Shown one piece after another: positions 5,926-12,342 of a stretch of DNA of 12,342 nt (position 1 is its first letter; each line of letters starts with the position of its first letter). Both the position numbers and the translations under genes were made by a program. Source of the DNA: Alphaproteobacteria bacterium (lineage in GTDB: Bacteria > Pseudomonadota > Alphaproteobacteria > Puniceispirillales > Puniceispirillaceae); assembly GCA_011525265.1 (NCBI GenBank), contig WTHV01000143.1:1-12342 (forward strand). The letters run 5' to 3'. The notes below the pieces were generated by a model. The model had not been told where the DNA came from. It did not search any database and saw nothing but the letters and a program-made list of their open reading frames with translations.

Positions 5926-6732
5926 ATGGCTGACGAACGTGAAAATGACGCGCTAGAAAACGCAGAAGGTGAAATGACCATCATTGGTCATTTAACAGAG
6001 TTACGCAATCGCATAGGCATTGTGTTCGCCTGTTTTATTGTGATGTTCATCGTATCTGTTATTCGCCCTTTTGGTGAAGGCTCACAAAGTATTGCTGATA
6101 TTGTTTATGTATTTTTACAAGCCCCACTTGCTGATGTATTGCTAGAGCGCGGTGGTCGTATGATTTTTACCGGCTTGCATGAAGGCTTCTTCACGCAGAT
6201 TAAAGTGGCTTTTTTCACAAGCCTTTGCATCACATTTCCGCTTTTATTGGCGCAAATTTGGAAGTTTGTAGCGCCTGCTTTGTACAAGAATGAAAAAGGG
6301 GCATTCCTGCCATTTTTAATTGCGACACCTGTCTTATTCGCTATTGGCGCGGCCATGGTCTATTACCTTGTCATTCCGCTTGCTTGGCAGTTCTTTATCT
6401 CATTTGAGACGATTGGCGGCACAGGTGCTTTGCCGATTGAGGTGGAGCCGCGCATTAGCGAGTATTTATCATTGGTAATGCGTTTGATGTTTGCCTTTGG
6501 TATTTCTTTTGAGTTGCCTGTTATCCTATTGCTTTTAGTGAAAGCAGGGCTTGTTAGCCCAGATGGCCTCGCATCAAAGCGCAAATACGCTATCCTGCTT
6601 GCCTTTGTCGCGGCCGCTATCCTGACACCGCCAGATGTTATCTCTCAAGTCTTGCTAGCCGTCCCGGTCATTTTGCTTTATGAGATGTCGATTATTGCGG
6701 CTCGTTTTATTGCCAAGCCAGAGGCTGAATAG
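5926..6732 (+). CDS. tatC: Sec-independent protein translocase TatC
   Basis: TatC is the multispanning core of the twin-arginine receptor and binds the signal peptide RR motif. The 268-residue length is standard. The cytoplasmic N-terminal signature HLTELRNRI (22-30) is present, with Glu25 in the position that contacts signal peptides. The TGLHEGFFTQIKVA segment (82-95) is the conserved first periplasmic cap region, and LTPPDVISQVLLAVPVILLYE (233-253) is the late family signature. About six membrane helices can be drawn at roughly 30-47, 92-115, 127-150, 183-206, 219-234 and 238-258. The ATG at 5926 follows AAGAGAAG (5912-5919). No clear terminator follows, so serS may be read through. Confidence 0.97.
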   Translation: MADERENDALENAEGEMTIIGHLTELRNRIGIVFACFIVMFIVSVIRPFGEGSQSIADIVYVFLQAPLADVLLERGGRMIFTGLHEGFFTQIKVAFFTSLCITFPLLLAQIWKFVAPALYKNEKGAFLPFLIATPVLFAIGAAMVYYLVIPLAWQFFISFETIGGTGALPIEVEPRISEYLSLVMRLMFAFGISFELPVILLLLVKAGLVSPDGLASKRKYAILLAFVAAAILTPPDVISQVLLAVPVILLYEMSIIAARFIAKPEAE

Positions 6733-6752
6733 GCTAGTCATAATCTCAATAG

Positions 6753-6775
6753 ATTTGCTAATAATACTGGCAAAT
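6753..6775 (+). repeat. Short dyad upstream of serS
   Basis: ATTTGC (6753-6758) and GCAAAT (6770-6775) form a perfect six-base inverted repeat around an 11-base AT-rich centre in the 83-base gap between tatC and serS. There is no T-run after it, so it does not look like a terminator. It could be an operator or chance. Confidence 0.25.
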
Positions 6776-6803
6776 TAAGACCTTAACAATTTTGTCTCAC
6801 CTT

Positions 6804-6808
6804 GAGGA
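6804..6808 (+). promoter_or_regulatory. Ribosome binding site that sets the serS start
   Basis: GAGGA lies seven bases before the ATG at 6816. It decides in favour of that ATG over the in-frame TTG at 6792, which would add eight residues unlike the family N-terminus. Confidence 0.8.
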
Positions 6809-6815
6809 CTTCATC

Positions 6816-8105
6816 ATGCATGATATTCGTTTTATTCGTGATTTCCCAGATGCGTTTGATGCCGCATTAGCAAAGCGTGGCCTTGGCCCATTATCCGCTG
6901 AGATCACAGCGCTTGATACGAAAAGACGCGCACTACAGACCGAGCTTCAAGCCATGCAATCACGCCGCAATGAAGCGTCCAAACAAATTGGTATGCTGAA
7001 ATCAAAAGGCGAAGATGCTAGCGCATTAATTGATGAAGTTGCTGAAATCAAAGCCCTAGCTCCTGCCAAAGAGGCAGAGGAAGCACAATTGGCAGACGCT
7101 CTGTCAGAGCATTTGATGGGTTTGCCAAACATCCTTGATGACAGCGTGCCACAAGGTGAGGATGAGGATGATAATGCGCTTATCCGCACCGTTGGTGATA
7201 AGCCTTCTTATTCTTTTACCCCGCAAGATCACGTCTCATTGGGCGAAGGGTTAGGGCAGATGGATTTTGCCAAGGCCGCAAAATTATCAGGGGCACGTTT
7301 TGTGGTACTCAAAGGCCAGCTTGCCCGCCTAGAGCGTGCTTTGGCTGCCTTAATGCTTGATACACATACGATGGAATTTGGCTATTCTGAGACATTGCCG
7401 CCCGCGATTGTGAATACACAAACCATGACTGGTACAGGCCAATTGCCAAAATTTGCCGACGACCTCTATCGTGTTGAAGATGATAAATGGCTCATTCCAA
7501 CAGCAGAAGTACCACTGACAAACCTTGTCGCTGACGCCATCACTGATGCGGCAAGCCTGCCTATTCGTATGACAGCCTACACCCCATGTTTTAGAGCAGA
7601 AGCTGGTTCAGCAGGGCGCGACACAAGAGGCATGATCCGCCAACACCAATTTTCTAAGGTAGAGATGGTATCAGTTGTTGCACCAGAGGAGTCTGCCGCA
7701 GAGTTAGAGCGCATGACAGGCTGTGCAGAAGCAATTTTGCAGAAATTAGGCCTGCATTACCGCGTCATGAAGCTTTGCTCTGGCGATACAGGCTTTTCGG
7801 CACAACAAACCTATGACATTGAGGTCTGGTTGCCAGGTCAAGATGAGGGGCGTGGTCAATATCGTGAGATTTCATCATGCTCAAATTGTGGACCATTTCA
7901 GGCACGCCGTATGAAAGCCCGCATGAGACGCGAAGCGGGCGGTGATACAGAGTTTCTGCATACGCTGAACGGTTCAGGCTTAGCTCTTGGTCGTACCATG
8001 ATTGCGGTTCTTGAAAATGGTCAACAAGAAGATGGTACAATTTTGCTTCCAGAGGCACTTCATGCTTATATGGGAACAGACAAGCTTGTGCCATTGGAGG
8101 CTTAA
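6816..8105 (+). CDS. serS: Seryl-tRNA synthetase
   Basis: This class II synthetase charges tRNA-Ser and also tRNA-Sec where present. The start at 6816 gives 429 residues beginning MHDIRFIRDFPDAFD, the standard family N-terminus, with GAGGA seven bases upstream. The N-terminal arm (about 25-100) is a Lys/Glu/Ala-rich antiparallel coiled coil that reaches the long variable arm of tRNA-Ser. The catalytic core shows the TAEVPLTN serine-site segment (229-236), motif 2 (CFRAEAGSAGRDTRGMIRQHQF, 258-279), the EISSCSNCGPFQARR segment (351-365) and motif 3 (NGSGLALGRTMIAVLEN, 385-401). Nothing is missing or out of place. surE follows after 26 bases. Confidence 0.98.
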   Translation: MHDIRFIRDFPDAFDAALAKRGLGPLSAEITALDTKRRALQTELQAMQSRRNEASKQIGMLKSKGEDASALIDEVAEIKALAPAKEAEEAQLADALSEHLMGLPNILDDSVPQGEDEDDNALIRTVGDKPSYSFTPQDHVSLGEGLGQMDFAKAAKLSGARFVVLKGQLARLERALAALMLDTHTMEFGYSETLPPAIVNTQTMTGTGQLPKFADDLYRVEDDKWLIPTAEVPLTNLVADAITDAASLPIRMTAYTPCFRAEAGSAGRDTRGMIRQHQFSKVEMVSVVAPEESAAELERMTGCAEAILQKLGLHYRVMKLCSGDTGFSAQQTYDIEVWLPGQDEGRGQYREISSCSNCGPFQARRMKARMRREAGGDTEFLHTLNGSGLALGRTMIAVLENGQQEDGTILLPEALHAYMGTDKLVPLEA

Positions 8106-8131
8106 CAAAAAACAAGCTAGAGGCGAGTAAT

Positions 8132-8899
8132 ATGCGCATTTTGATCACAAATGACGATGGCATAGATGCTTATGGCTTATCGCTATTAGCTGATCTTGCG
8201 CGCCCTTTTGCCAATGATATTACCATCATTGCGCCTGCTGATAACCGCTCAGGCACAGGACGCTCACTTTCCTTAAAAACAGATATCCACCTAGCAGAGA
8301 TAGGTGAGGGGCGATATATATGCTCTGGCACACCAGCTGATTGTGTCATGCTTGGCCTTGGTGTTGTGATGAAAGATAATTTGCCTGATATTATTTTATC
8401 TGGTGTTAATCACGGGATGAATGTGGCTGATGATGTGGGCTATTCTGGTACAATTGGCGCGGCATTTGAGGGGGCAATTAATAATATTCCCGCGATAGCC
8501 TTTAGCCAAGATGGCGGTGACTTAGAAGCTGATTTTGCCCCGACCAAAGAGGCGGGTGAAATGGTGTTACGCTATGTGCTTGGTAATCTGCCTGCAAGGC
8601 GTTCTGTTCTAAATGTGAATTTTCCTAAATTATCAACAGGGCGTGTAAAGGGCATTATGCCAACCTTTACCGATGAGCATAAATTAGGCGATATTTTATT
8701 TGATGCCCAAACCCCGCATCATTACCGCATCGGCCCTATGCGCATTGCTGAGGGTGTGCGCGAAGGCTCTGATAGAGATGCGTTACAAAAAGGCTATGTC
8801 AGCGTCACACCGCTTATGATGGGGCAAACAGATAAAGCCCAGATGGCACGTTATAAAGCCCTTGATAGTGACCTTAATAGTGATATGTCCTCTCAATGA
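8132..8899 (+). CDS. surE: 5'/3'-nucleotidase SurE
   Basis: SurE is a metal-dependent phosphatase that removes phosphate from nucleoside monophosphates (and polyphosphate in some species) and is often linked to stress survival. The 255 residues carry all family blocks: MRILITNDDGIDAYGL (metal ligands Asp8 and Asp9), APADNRSGTGRSLS (Ser40), CSGTPADCVMLGL, and SGVNHGMNVADDVGYSGTIGAAFEG (Asn93). A GAGGCGA stretch before the ATG at 8132 is an adequate ribosome site. The stop overlaps the pcm start by four bases (ATGA at 8896-8899), the classic surE-pcm arrangement, and implies coupled translation. Nothing unusual is seen. Confidence 0.97.
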   Translation: MRILITNDDGIDAYGLSLLADLARPFANDITIIAPADNRSGTGRSLSLKTDIHLAEIGEGRYICSGTPADCVMLGLGVVMKDNLPDIILSGVNHGMNVADDVGYSGTIGAAFEGAINNIPAIAFSQDGGDLEADFAPTKEAGEMVLRYVLGNLPARRSVLNVNFPKLSTGRVKGIMPTFTDEHKLGDILFDAQTPHHYRIGPMRIAEGVREGSDRDALQKGYVSVTPLMMGQTDKAQMARYKALDSDLNSDMSSQ

Positions 8900-9552
8900 G
8901 TGTGCAGGATTTCGATGATGGCGCGCTGATTGCTGCCAAAGCACAGCTTATTATGAAGTTACGCGCCCAAGCCATTATGGAGCCATCAATTTTAGCGGCC
9001 ATTGAACGGGTGCCAAGAGAAGCCTTCTTACCTCGTGCTCTGCGGCCTCATGCTTATGAGAATGCGTCCCTGCCAATTGCCTTTGGGCAAACCATCTCAC
9101 AGCCCTATGTTATCGCGCGGTCTCTTGTGGCGCTTGATCTTGCGCCGACGCACCGTGTGCTTGAGATTGGGACAGGCACAGCCTATCAGGCGTGCGTTAT
9201 GTCTTATCTTGCGCGCCGGGTTTATTCGATAGAGCGTTTGCGCCCCTTATTTGTTGACGCTGAAATGCGGGTTAAATCATTGCGTATCACCAATATTACG
9301 ATGCGCCATGCTGATGGTGGCAAAGGGTGGCGAGAAGCGGCACCTTTTGACCGTATTATTACAGCTTGTCAGAGTGATGAGGTACCACAGCACCTGCTTG
9401 ATCAGCTCAAAGAAGGCGGCATATTTGTCGGCCCAATCGGAAAAGCGGGCGAAGAGCAACTTATGCGGATAAAAAAGCTTGCCTCAACCTATGAGCAAGA
9501 TACGATAATGGACGTACGGTTTGTCCCTATGCGTGAAGGAACCACATTATAA
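8896..9552 (+). CDS. pcm: Protein-L-isoaspartate O-methyltransferase
   Basis: Pcm uses S-adenosylmethionine to methylate L-isoaspartyl residues in damaged proteins, starting their repair in the cytoplasm. The 218 residues contain the substrate segment VPREAFLPRALRPHAYENASLPIAFGQTISQPYVIAR (39-75) and the SAM-binding motif I VLEIGTGTAYQA (88-99), followed by SIER at the end of strand 2 and the PFDRIITACQ strand (150-159). The last segment departs from the usual TAAP motif, which is a minor variation. Start overlaps surE; its stop shares one base with the next ATG (TAATG at 9550-9554). surE, pcm and the lipoprotein gene therefore appear to be one translational unit. Confidence 0.95.
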   Translation: MSVQDFDDGALIAAKAQLIMKLRAQAIMEPSILAAIERVPREAFLPRALRPHAYENASLPIAFGQTISQPYVIARSLVALDLAPTHRVLEIGTGTAYQACVMSYLARRVYSIERLRPLFVDAEMRVKSLRITNITMRHADGGKGWREAAPFDRIITACQSDEVPQHLLDQLKEGGIFVGPIGKAGEEQLMRIKKLASTYEQDTIMDVRFVPMREGTTL

Positions 9553-10553
9553 TGCAAAAACAATCTGCGTTATTCATGATAGGTCTACTGCTCCTAGCAG
9601 CTTGTCAGAAGCCTGATCTCAGCCTGCCTGAGATTGAATTGCCAAAATTATCTCTTACAAGAGACACACCTGCACCTGTAGAGCAGGGCAGTAAGCGGAT
9701 TAACCGTGTGCCAATCCCTGTATCACGCACAGTGACTGCCATGGCAAATGATACCATCTACAGCATTGCCACGCGTTATGGGGTGACACCGCAATCTCTT
9801 ATTGTTGATAATAATTTGAATGCGCCTTTTACTATCTCGCAAGGTCAGCAATTCTCTATTACGCCGCCACGCGAACATATCGTGAAACGCACAGACAGTA
9901 TTTTCAGCATCTCTCAGCGTTATGCGGTTAGCCAGTATCATATTGCAGAATTAAACGAATTATCAGAGCCTTATCAACTTGTTGAAGGCCAAGCGCTCTT
10001 AATCCCAGACACACATGATTTCACTGTTCTTGATGGGGCAAAAGGGGTGGATACCACATTGGCACGCCCTGCTAATGCCCCGCAAACATCAGTGGCAAAG
10101 GCGAATAGCACGCTCGTATCTGTGCCAAAATCTGCCAAACCGCAAAAGAATTTTGTCGCGCCATCCTTCGGTGCAAATGATGGTTTTACATGGCCTGTTG
10201 AAGGGCAAATTATCCTTGATTTCGGCCCTGCTGCCAAAGGTGTGCATAATGATGGCGTGAATATTGCAGCTGACTCTGGCACGAATGTGCAAGCATCGGC
10301 CCCTGGCACAGTGGCTTATATTGGCCGCAATCTGAAATCTTTTGGCTCTATGGTACTTGTAAAGCATGATGGCGGCTATATCACAGCCTATGCCCATCTT
10401 GATGAGATTAGGGTCGCTGAAGGTGATGTTTTAGGGGCAGGTGAGGTGCTTGGCACAGTAGGCGCCACAGGGCGCGTTGATAGTCCGCAATTACATTTTG
10501 AAGTGCGTCAATCACGCCAGCCTATCAATCCGCATGACATCATAAAATCATGA
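9552..10553 (+). CDS. LysM/LytM-domain lipoprotein, NlpD/DipM-like amidase activator
   Basis: Envelope lipoprotein of 333 residues. A lipobox signal (LLLLAAC, lipidated Cys18) is followed by two LysM peptidoglycan-binding domains (about 61-105 and 108-152), a Pro/Ala/Ser/Lys linker and a C-terminal LytM (M23 peptidase) domain (about 212-330). The zinc site is degenerate. Where active enzymes have HxxxD this protein has Asn233 and Asn237 (HNDGVN), and HxH reads Q-L-H (313-315); His282 in YAHLDE remains. Such domains in NlpD and DipM do not cut peptidoglycan but activate amidases during division, and that is the likely role here. The gene overlaps pcm by one base and ends 12 bases from the convergent DUF815 gene. 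NlpD is the nearest named relative. Confidence 0.92.
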   Translation: MQKQSALFMIGLLLLAACQKPDLSLPEIELPKLSLTRDTPAPVEQGSKRINRVPIPVSRTVTAMANDTIYSIATRYGVTPQSLIVDNNLNAPFTISQGQQFSITPPREHIVKRTDSIFSISQRYAVSQYHIAELNELSEPYQLVEGQALLIPDTHDFTVLDGAKGVDTTLARPANAPQTSVAKANSTLVSVPKSAKPQKNFVAPSFGANDGFTWPVEGQIILDFGPAAKGVHNDGVNIAADSGTNVQASAPGTVAYIGRNLKSFGSMVLVKHDGGYITAYAHLDEIRVAEGDVLGAGEVLGTVGATGRVDSPQLHFEVRQSRQPINPHDIIKS

Positions 10554-10557
10554 TTTT
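10544..10557. repeat. 14-base palindrome at the convergent gene ends
   Basis: AAAATCATGATTTT is perfectly self-complementary, covers the lipoprotein stop codon and lies before the convergent DUF815 stop. It could act as a weak two-way terminator, but the stem has only two G:C pairs and no loop, so chance is likely. Confidence 0.2.
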
Positions 10558-10565
10558 TCAATTTG

Positions 10566-11450
10566 TTATGATTCAATGCTAACATTTAGTTTTGCGGCTA
10601 GATGAATGATATATTGATATGCGGTACGCCCTGATCTGTGGCCGCGTTCCATCGCCCATTGCAAGGCCTCACGCTCAACCTCCTCTGCCTTAACAGGCAG
10701 ATGATAATGGTCAATATAAGAGGCAATAATTTCAAGATACCCTGTCTGATCAATTGTATGAAAGCCAATCCAAAGGCCAAAGCGATCTGACAGAGATATC
10801 TTTTCCTCTATCGCCTCAGAGGGGTTAATGGCAGAAGAGCGCTCATTATCTATCATCTGGCGTGCCATTAAATGGCGGCGATTAGATGATGCATAAAACA
10901 CGATATTGGAGGGTTTGCCCTCAAGCCCACCTTCTAGAGCCGCTTTTAACGCTTTGTAGCTTGATTCAGCGCTTTCAAAGGCCAGATCATCACAAAACAC
11001 AATGTAACGACCAGATTGACGTCCAAGATATGCCATCAATTTCGGCAAATCGCCAATATCTTCGCGCGCTATCTCAACGATGGATAGATCATGCCCCTCA
11101 GCCTGAAGCGCGCCATGAATGGCTTTTATCAAAGATGATTTGCCTGTGCCTCTTGCACCCCATAATAGGGCATTATTGGCAATTTTGCCTTCTGCAAACG
11201 CTAGCGTGTTGTCATAAAGGCGCGTGATTTGCCCATCAATGCCACATAACAGGTCAAGTGGCACACGGCTTATCTTCTGGACAGCCTCACATTTGCCAAG
11301 CTCGCCATGCCATACATATCCGGGCGCAGGTGCGAGCGGCGCATCATGAAGGGCCGGTGGTGCAAGCCTGTCTAAGGCATCTGCAAGACGCGTTAATAAA
11401 AGCATCATCTCAGGATTATTATCAGATAAATGTACCACTTTTGCCGTCAT
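10566..11450 (-). CDS. DUF815 family AAA+ ATPase
   Basis: A 294-residue P-loop ATPase of the DUF815 (COG2607) family, function not established. Walker A is GARGTGKS (98-105), Walker B is YIVFCDDLAFE (149-159), sensor 1 is probably Asn190 in YASSNRRHLM, and the SLSDRFG segment (219-225) resembles an arginine-finger region. The C-terminal helical lid follows, including HRSGRTAYQY. An N-terminal stretch, ADALDRLAPP, is also typical of the family. The ATG at 11450 has AAGG right against it, too close for a normal ribosome site, so the start or the mode of initiation is uncertain; Met15 or Met16 is the alternative. It is read opposite to all other genes here, yet a homologue before yajC is common in Alphaproteobacteria, so it is not an intruder. 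Confidence 0.9.
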   Translation of the reverse strand: MTAKVVHLSDNNPEMMLLLTRLADALDRLAPPALHDAPLAPAPGYVWHGELGKCEAVQKISRVPLDLLCGIDGQITRLYDNTLAFAEGKIANNALLWGARGTGKSSLIKAIHGALQAEGHDLSIVEIAREDIGDLPKLMAYLGRQSGRYIVFCDDLAFESAESSYKALKAALEGGLEGKPSNIVFYASSNRRHLMARQMIDNERSSAINPSEAIEEKISLSDRFGLWIGFHTIDQTGYLEIIASYIDHYHLPVKAEEVEREALQWAMERGHRSGRTAYQYIIHLAAKLNVSIES

Positions 11451-11474
11451 CCTTTTTTAAATGTCTGTGTGCCT

Positions 11475-11503
11475 ATAATTACGGTTGCGGCCTGTGGTGG
11501 CAA
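11475..11503 (-). promoter_or_regulatory. Weak candidate promoter for the DUF815 gene
   Basis: On the minus strand TTGCCA (plus positions 11498-11503; 5 of 6 to the -35 consensus) is 17 bases from AATTAT (11475-11480; 4 of 6 to the -10 consensus). It would give a leader of under 30 bases. Evidence is only the spacing and partial matches. Confidence 0.3.
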
Positions 11504-11554
11504 GACATAGTCACAATTGATTTGTGGTATTTGAAGAAAATCATGAATTTCGCA

Positions 11555-11583
11555 TTGAAAGCCTAGGGAATGCAAGCTATTGT
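11555..11583 (+). promoter_or_regulatory. Candidate promoter for yajC
   Basis: TTGAAA (11555-11560; 5 of 6) and TATTGT (11578-11583; 4 of 6) are separated by 17 bases in the 209-base divergent region. A second possible -10, TAATAT (11602-11607), pairs with TTGTGA (11580-11585) at 16 bases. The rest of the region 11451-11659 shows no gene, RNA gene or clear structured RNA. Confidence 0.4.
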
Positions 11584-11659
11584 GAGGCACGTTTAACCCT
11601 GTAATATCGTGTGTTTGTGTCGTTAGGCACAATTACGCGTTTATCGTTGGAGACCAACC

Positions 11660-11971
11660 ATGTTCATCAGCCCAGCCTATGCTCAAGCCGCAGGTGGTGC
11701 ATCATTAACAGCACAGCTTTTGCCATTTATTTTGATCTTTGTGATCTTCTATTTCTTCTTAATTCGCCCACAGCAAAAACGTGCCAAGGCGCATCGTGAG
11801 TTGGTCAATAGCGTGGCAAAGGGGGATAAAGTCATCACATCAGGCGGTCTGCGCGGTAAAATCGTCAAGGCTGTTGCTGATAATGACTATGTCGAGGTCG
11901 AAATTGCCAAAGACGTTAAAGTTGAGATCGTGCGCGCCATGATCGCAACTGTTGAGAAAAAAGACGCTTAG
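11660..11971 (+). CDS. yajC: Preprotein translocase subunit YajC
   Basis: YajC is a small inner-membrane protein that associates with SecDF and the SecYEG translocon. The 103-residue protein has an N-terminal MFISPAYAQA, one membrane helix at about 18-36 (LPFILIFVIFYFFLIRPQQKR), and the cytoplasmic domain with the signature GDKVITSGGLRGKIVKA. The ATG at 11660 follows TTGGAGA (11647-11653). It lies directly before secD, as in most bacteria, but a strong terminator separates the two. Identity is secure. Confidence 0.96.
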   Translation: MFISPAYAQAAGGASLTAQLLPFILIFVIFYFFLIRPQQKRAKAHRELVNSVAKGDKVITSGGLRGKIVKAVADNDYVEVEIAKDVKVEIVRAMIATVEKKDA

Positions 11972-11984
11972 TCATCAAAAAATC

Positions 11985-12017
11985 AAAGGCCTTTTAGTAT
12001 TTAAAGGGCCTTTTTTA
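11985..12017 (+). terminator. Intrinsic terminator between yajC and secD
   Basis: AAAGGCC (11985-11991) pairs with GGCCTTT (12007-12013). An inner TTTA/TAAA pairing can extend the stem past one mismatch, and a run of six T (12011-12016) follows. It begins 14 bases after the yajC stop and lies upstream of the secD start at 12040. Confidence 0.85.
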
Positions 12018-12039
12018 TTATCATTGGAATTTTAAGAAT

Positions 12040-12342
12040 ATGTTGCAATTTGAAGGCTGGAAAAAAGCACTTGTCGCGTTGATATGCCTTGCCGGTATTG
12101 TCTATGCGGCGCCAAATATCGTTGGTGGTCGTGAAGGGGGCGGTTTCCTGCCCGGTCAGAGCATCAATCTTGGTCTTGATTTGCAAGGTGGCTCGCATCT
12201 GTTGCTTCAAGTCGATAGTGAGGCGGTTCAAACAGAACGCCTTGAATCAATCGCAGAGACATTACGCTTAGAATTCCGTGAAAAACGTGTTCGTTTTAAA
12301 AAATTAGATGTAACGGGCACATCTCTTAGCTTTGCCTTGCGC
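12040..12342 (+). CDS. secD: Protein translocase subunit SecD, 3'-truncated by window edge
   Basis: SecD works with SecF in the inner membrane, using the proton-motive force to help complete Sec-dependent export. Only the first 101 codons are present, open to the window end. The protein starts MLQFEGWKKALVALICLAG with a membrane helix at about 8-24, then reaches the family signature INLGLDLQGGSHLLLQVD in the first periplasmic domain. The ATG at 12040 has only weak ribosome-site matches (AAGA at 12034-12037, very close; TGGA further upstream). It is placed after yajC, the usual order, and secF is expected beyond the edge. Confidence 0.95.
   Translation, partial: MLQFEGWKKALVALICLAGIVYAAPNIVGGREGGGFLPGQSINLGLDLQGGSHLLLQVDSEAVQTERLESIAETLRLEFREKRVRFKKLDVTGTSLSFALR

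Noticed and set aside
6792..6815. TTG start eight codons upstream of the serS ATG
   Set aside because: GAGGA at 6804-6808 fits the ATG at 6816, and MHDIRFIR is the standard seryl-tRNA synthetase N-terminus.
9552..10553. Active M23 zinc endopeptidase
   Set aside because: Several metal ligands are replaced (Asn233, Asn237, Gln313), so an amidase-activator role fits better.
11451..11659. A small RNA gene or tRNA in the divergent gap
   Set aside because: Only short inverted matches such as CACAA/TTGTG are present; there is no cloverleaf and no terminator, so promoters for the two flanking genes explain the region.

Overview
This window is a conserved chromosomal core region of an alphaproteobacterium, with AT-leaning but not extreme base composition. 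The lineage is inferred from gene order. The run argS, SPOR-domain gene, scpA, scpB, tatA, tatB, tatC, serS, surE, pcm, LysM/LytM lipoprotein, DUF815 ATPase, yajC, secD is a backbone I know from many Alphaproteobacteria. The moderate A+T and lysine-rich Tat tails would fit a marine group such as SAR116-like bacteria, but that is a weak guess. No mobile element, phage gene, CRISPR array, tRNA or rRNA gene is visible. Both edges cut genes: argS on the left (N-terminus missing) and secD on the right (only the first 101 codons present).

Region 1 (1-4841) is a tightly packed plus-strand block: argS, a SPOR-domain membrane protein, scpA and scpB (partners of SMC in chromosome segregation), and an FbpC/PotA-type ABC ATPase whose start overlaps the scpB stop. 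Two departures from the usual order occur here. nagZ, normally between the SPOR gene and scpA, is absent, and the lone ABC ATPase sits where tatA normally follows scpB.

Region 2 (4842-6732) is the Tat protein-export locus tatA-tatB-tatC. It has its own candidate promoter and a strong intrinsic terminator between tatA and tatB, which could make TatA more abundant than TatB and TatC. TatA ends in a 57-residue tail made only of Lys, Ala and Pro plus a final Ser, resembling histone H1 or AlgP tails. TatB has a separate Lys-rich tail. This pair of tails is the most unusual thing in the window.

Region 3 (6733-10553) holds serS, surE, pcm and a two-LysM, LytM-fold lipoprotein. surE/pcm and pcm/lipoprotein overlap at their stop/start codons, so they are probably translated together. 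The LytM domain has lost several metal ligands, as in NlpD/DipM-type activators of cell-wall amidases.

Region 4 (10554-12342) has a convergent, minus-strand DUF815 AAA+ ATPase, a 209-base divergent intergenic region, then yajC and the start of secD (Sec translocon accessory proteins). An intrinsic terminator lies between yajC and secD. The window therefore carries parts of both general export routes, Tat and Sec, and in both the small abundant subunit is separated from the larger downstream subunits by a terminator.
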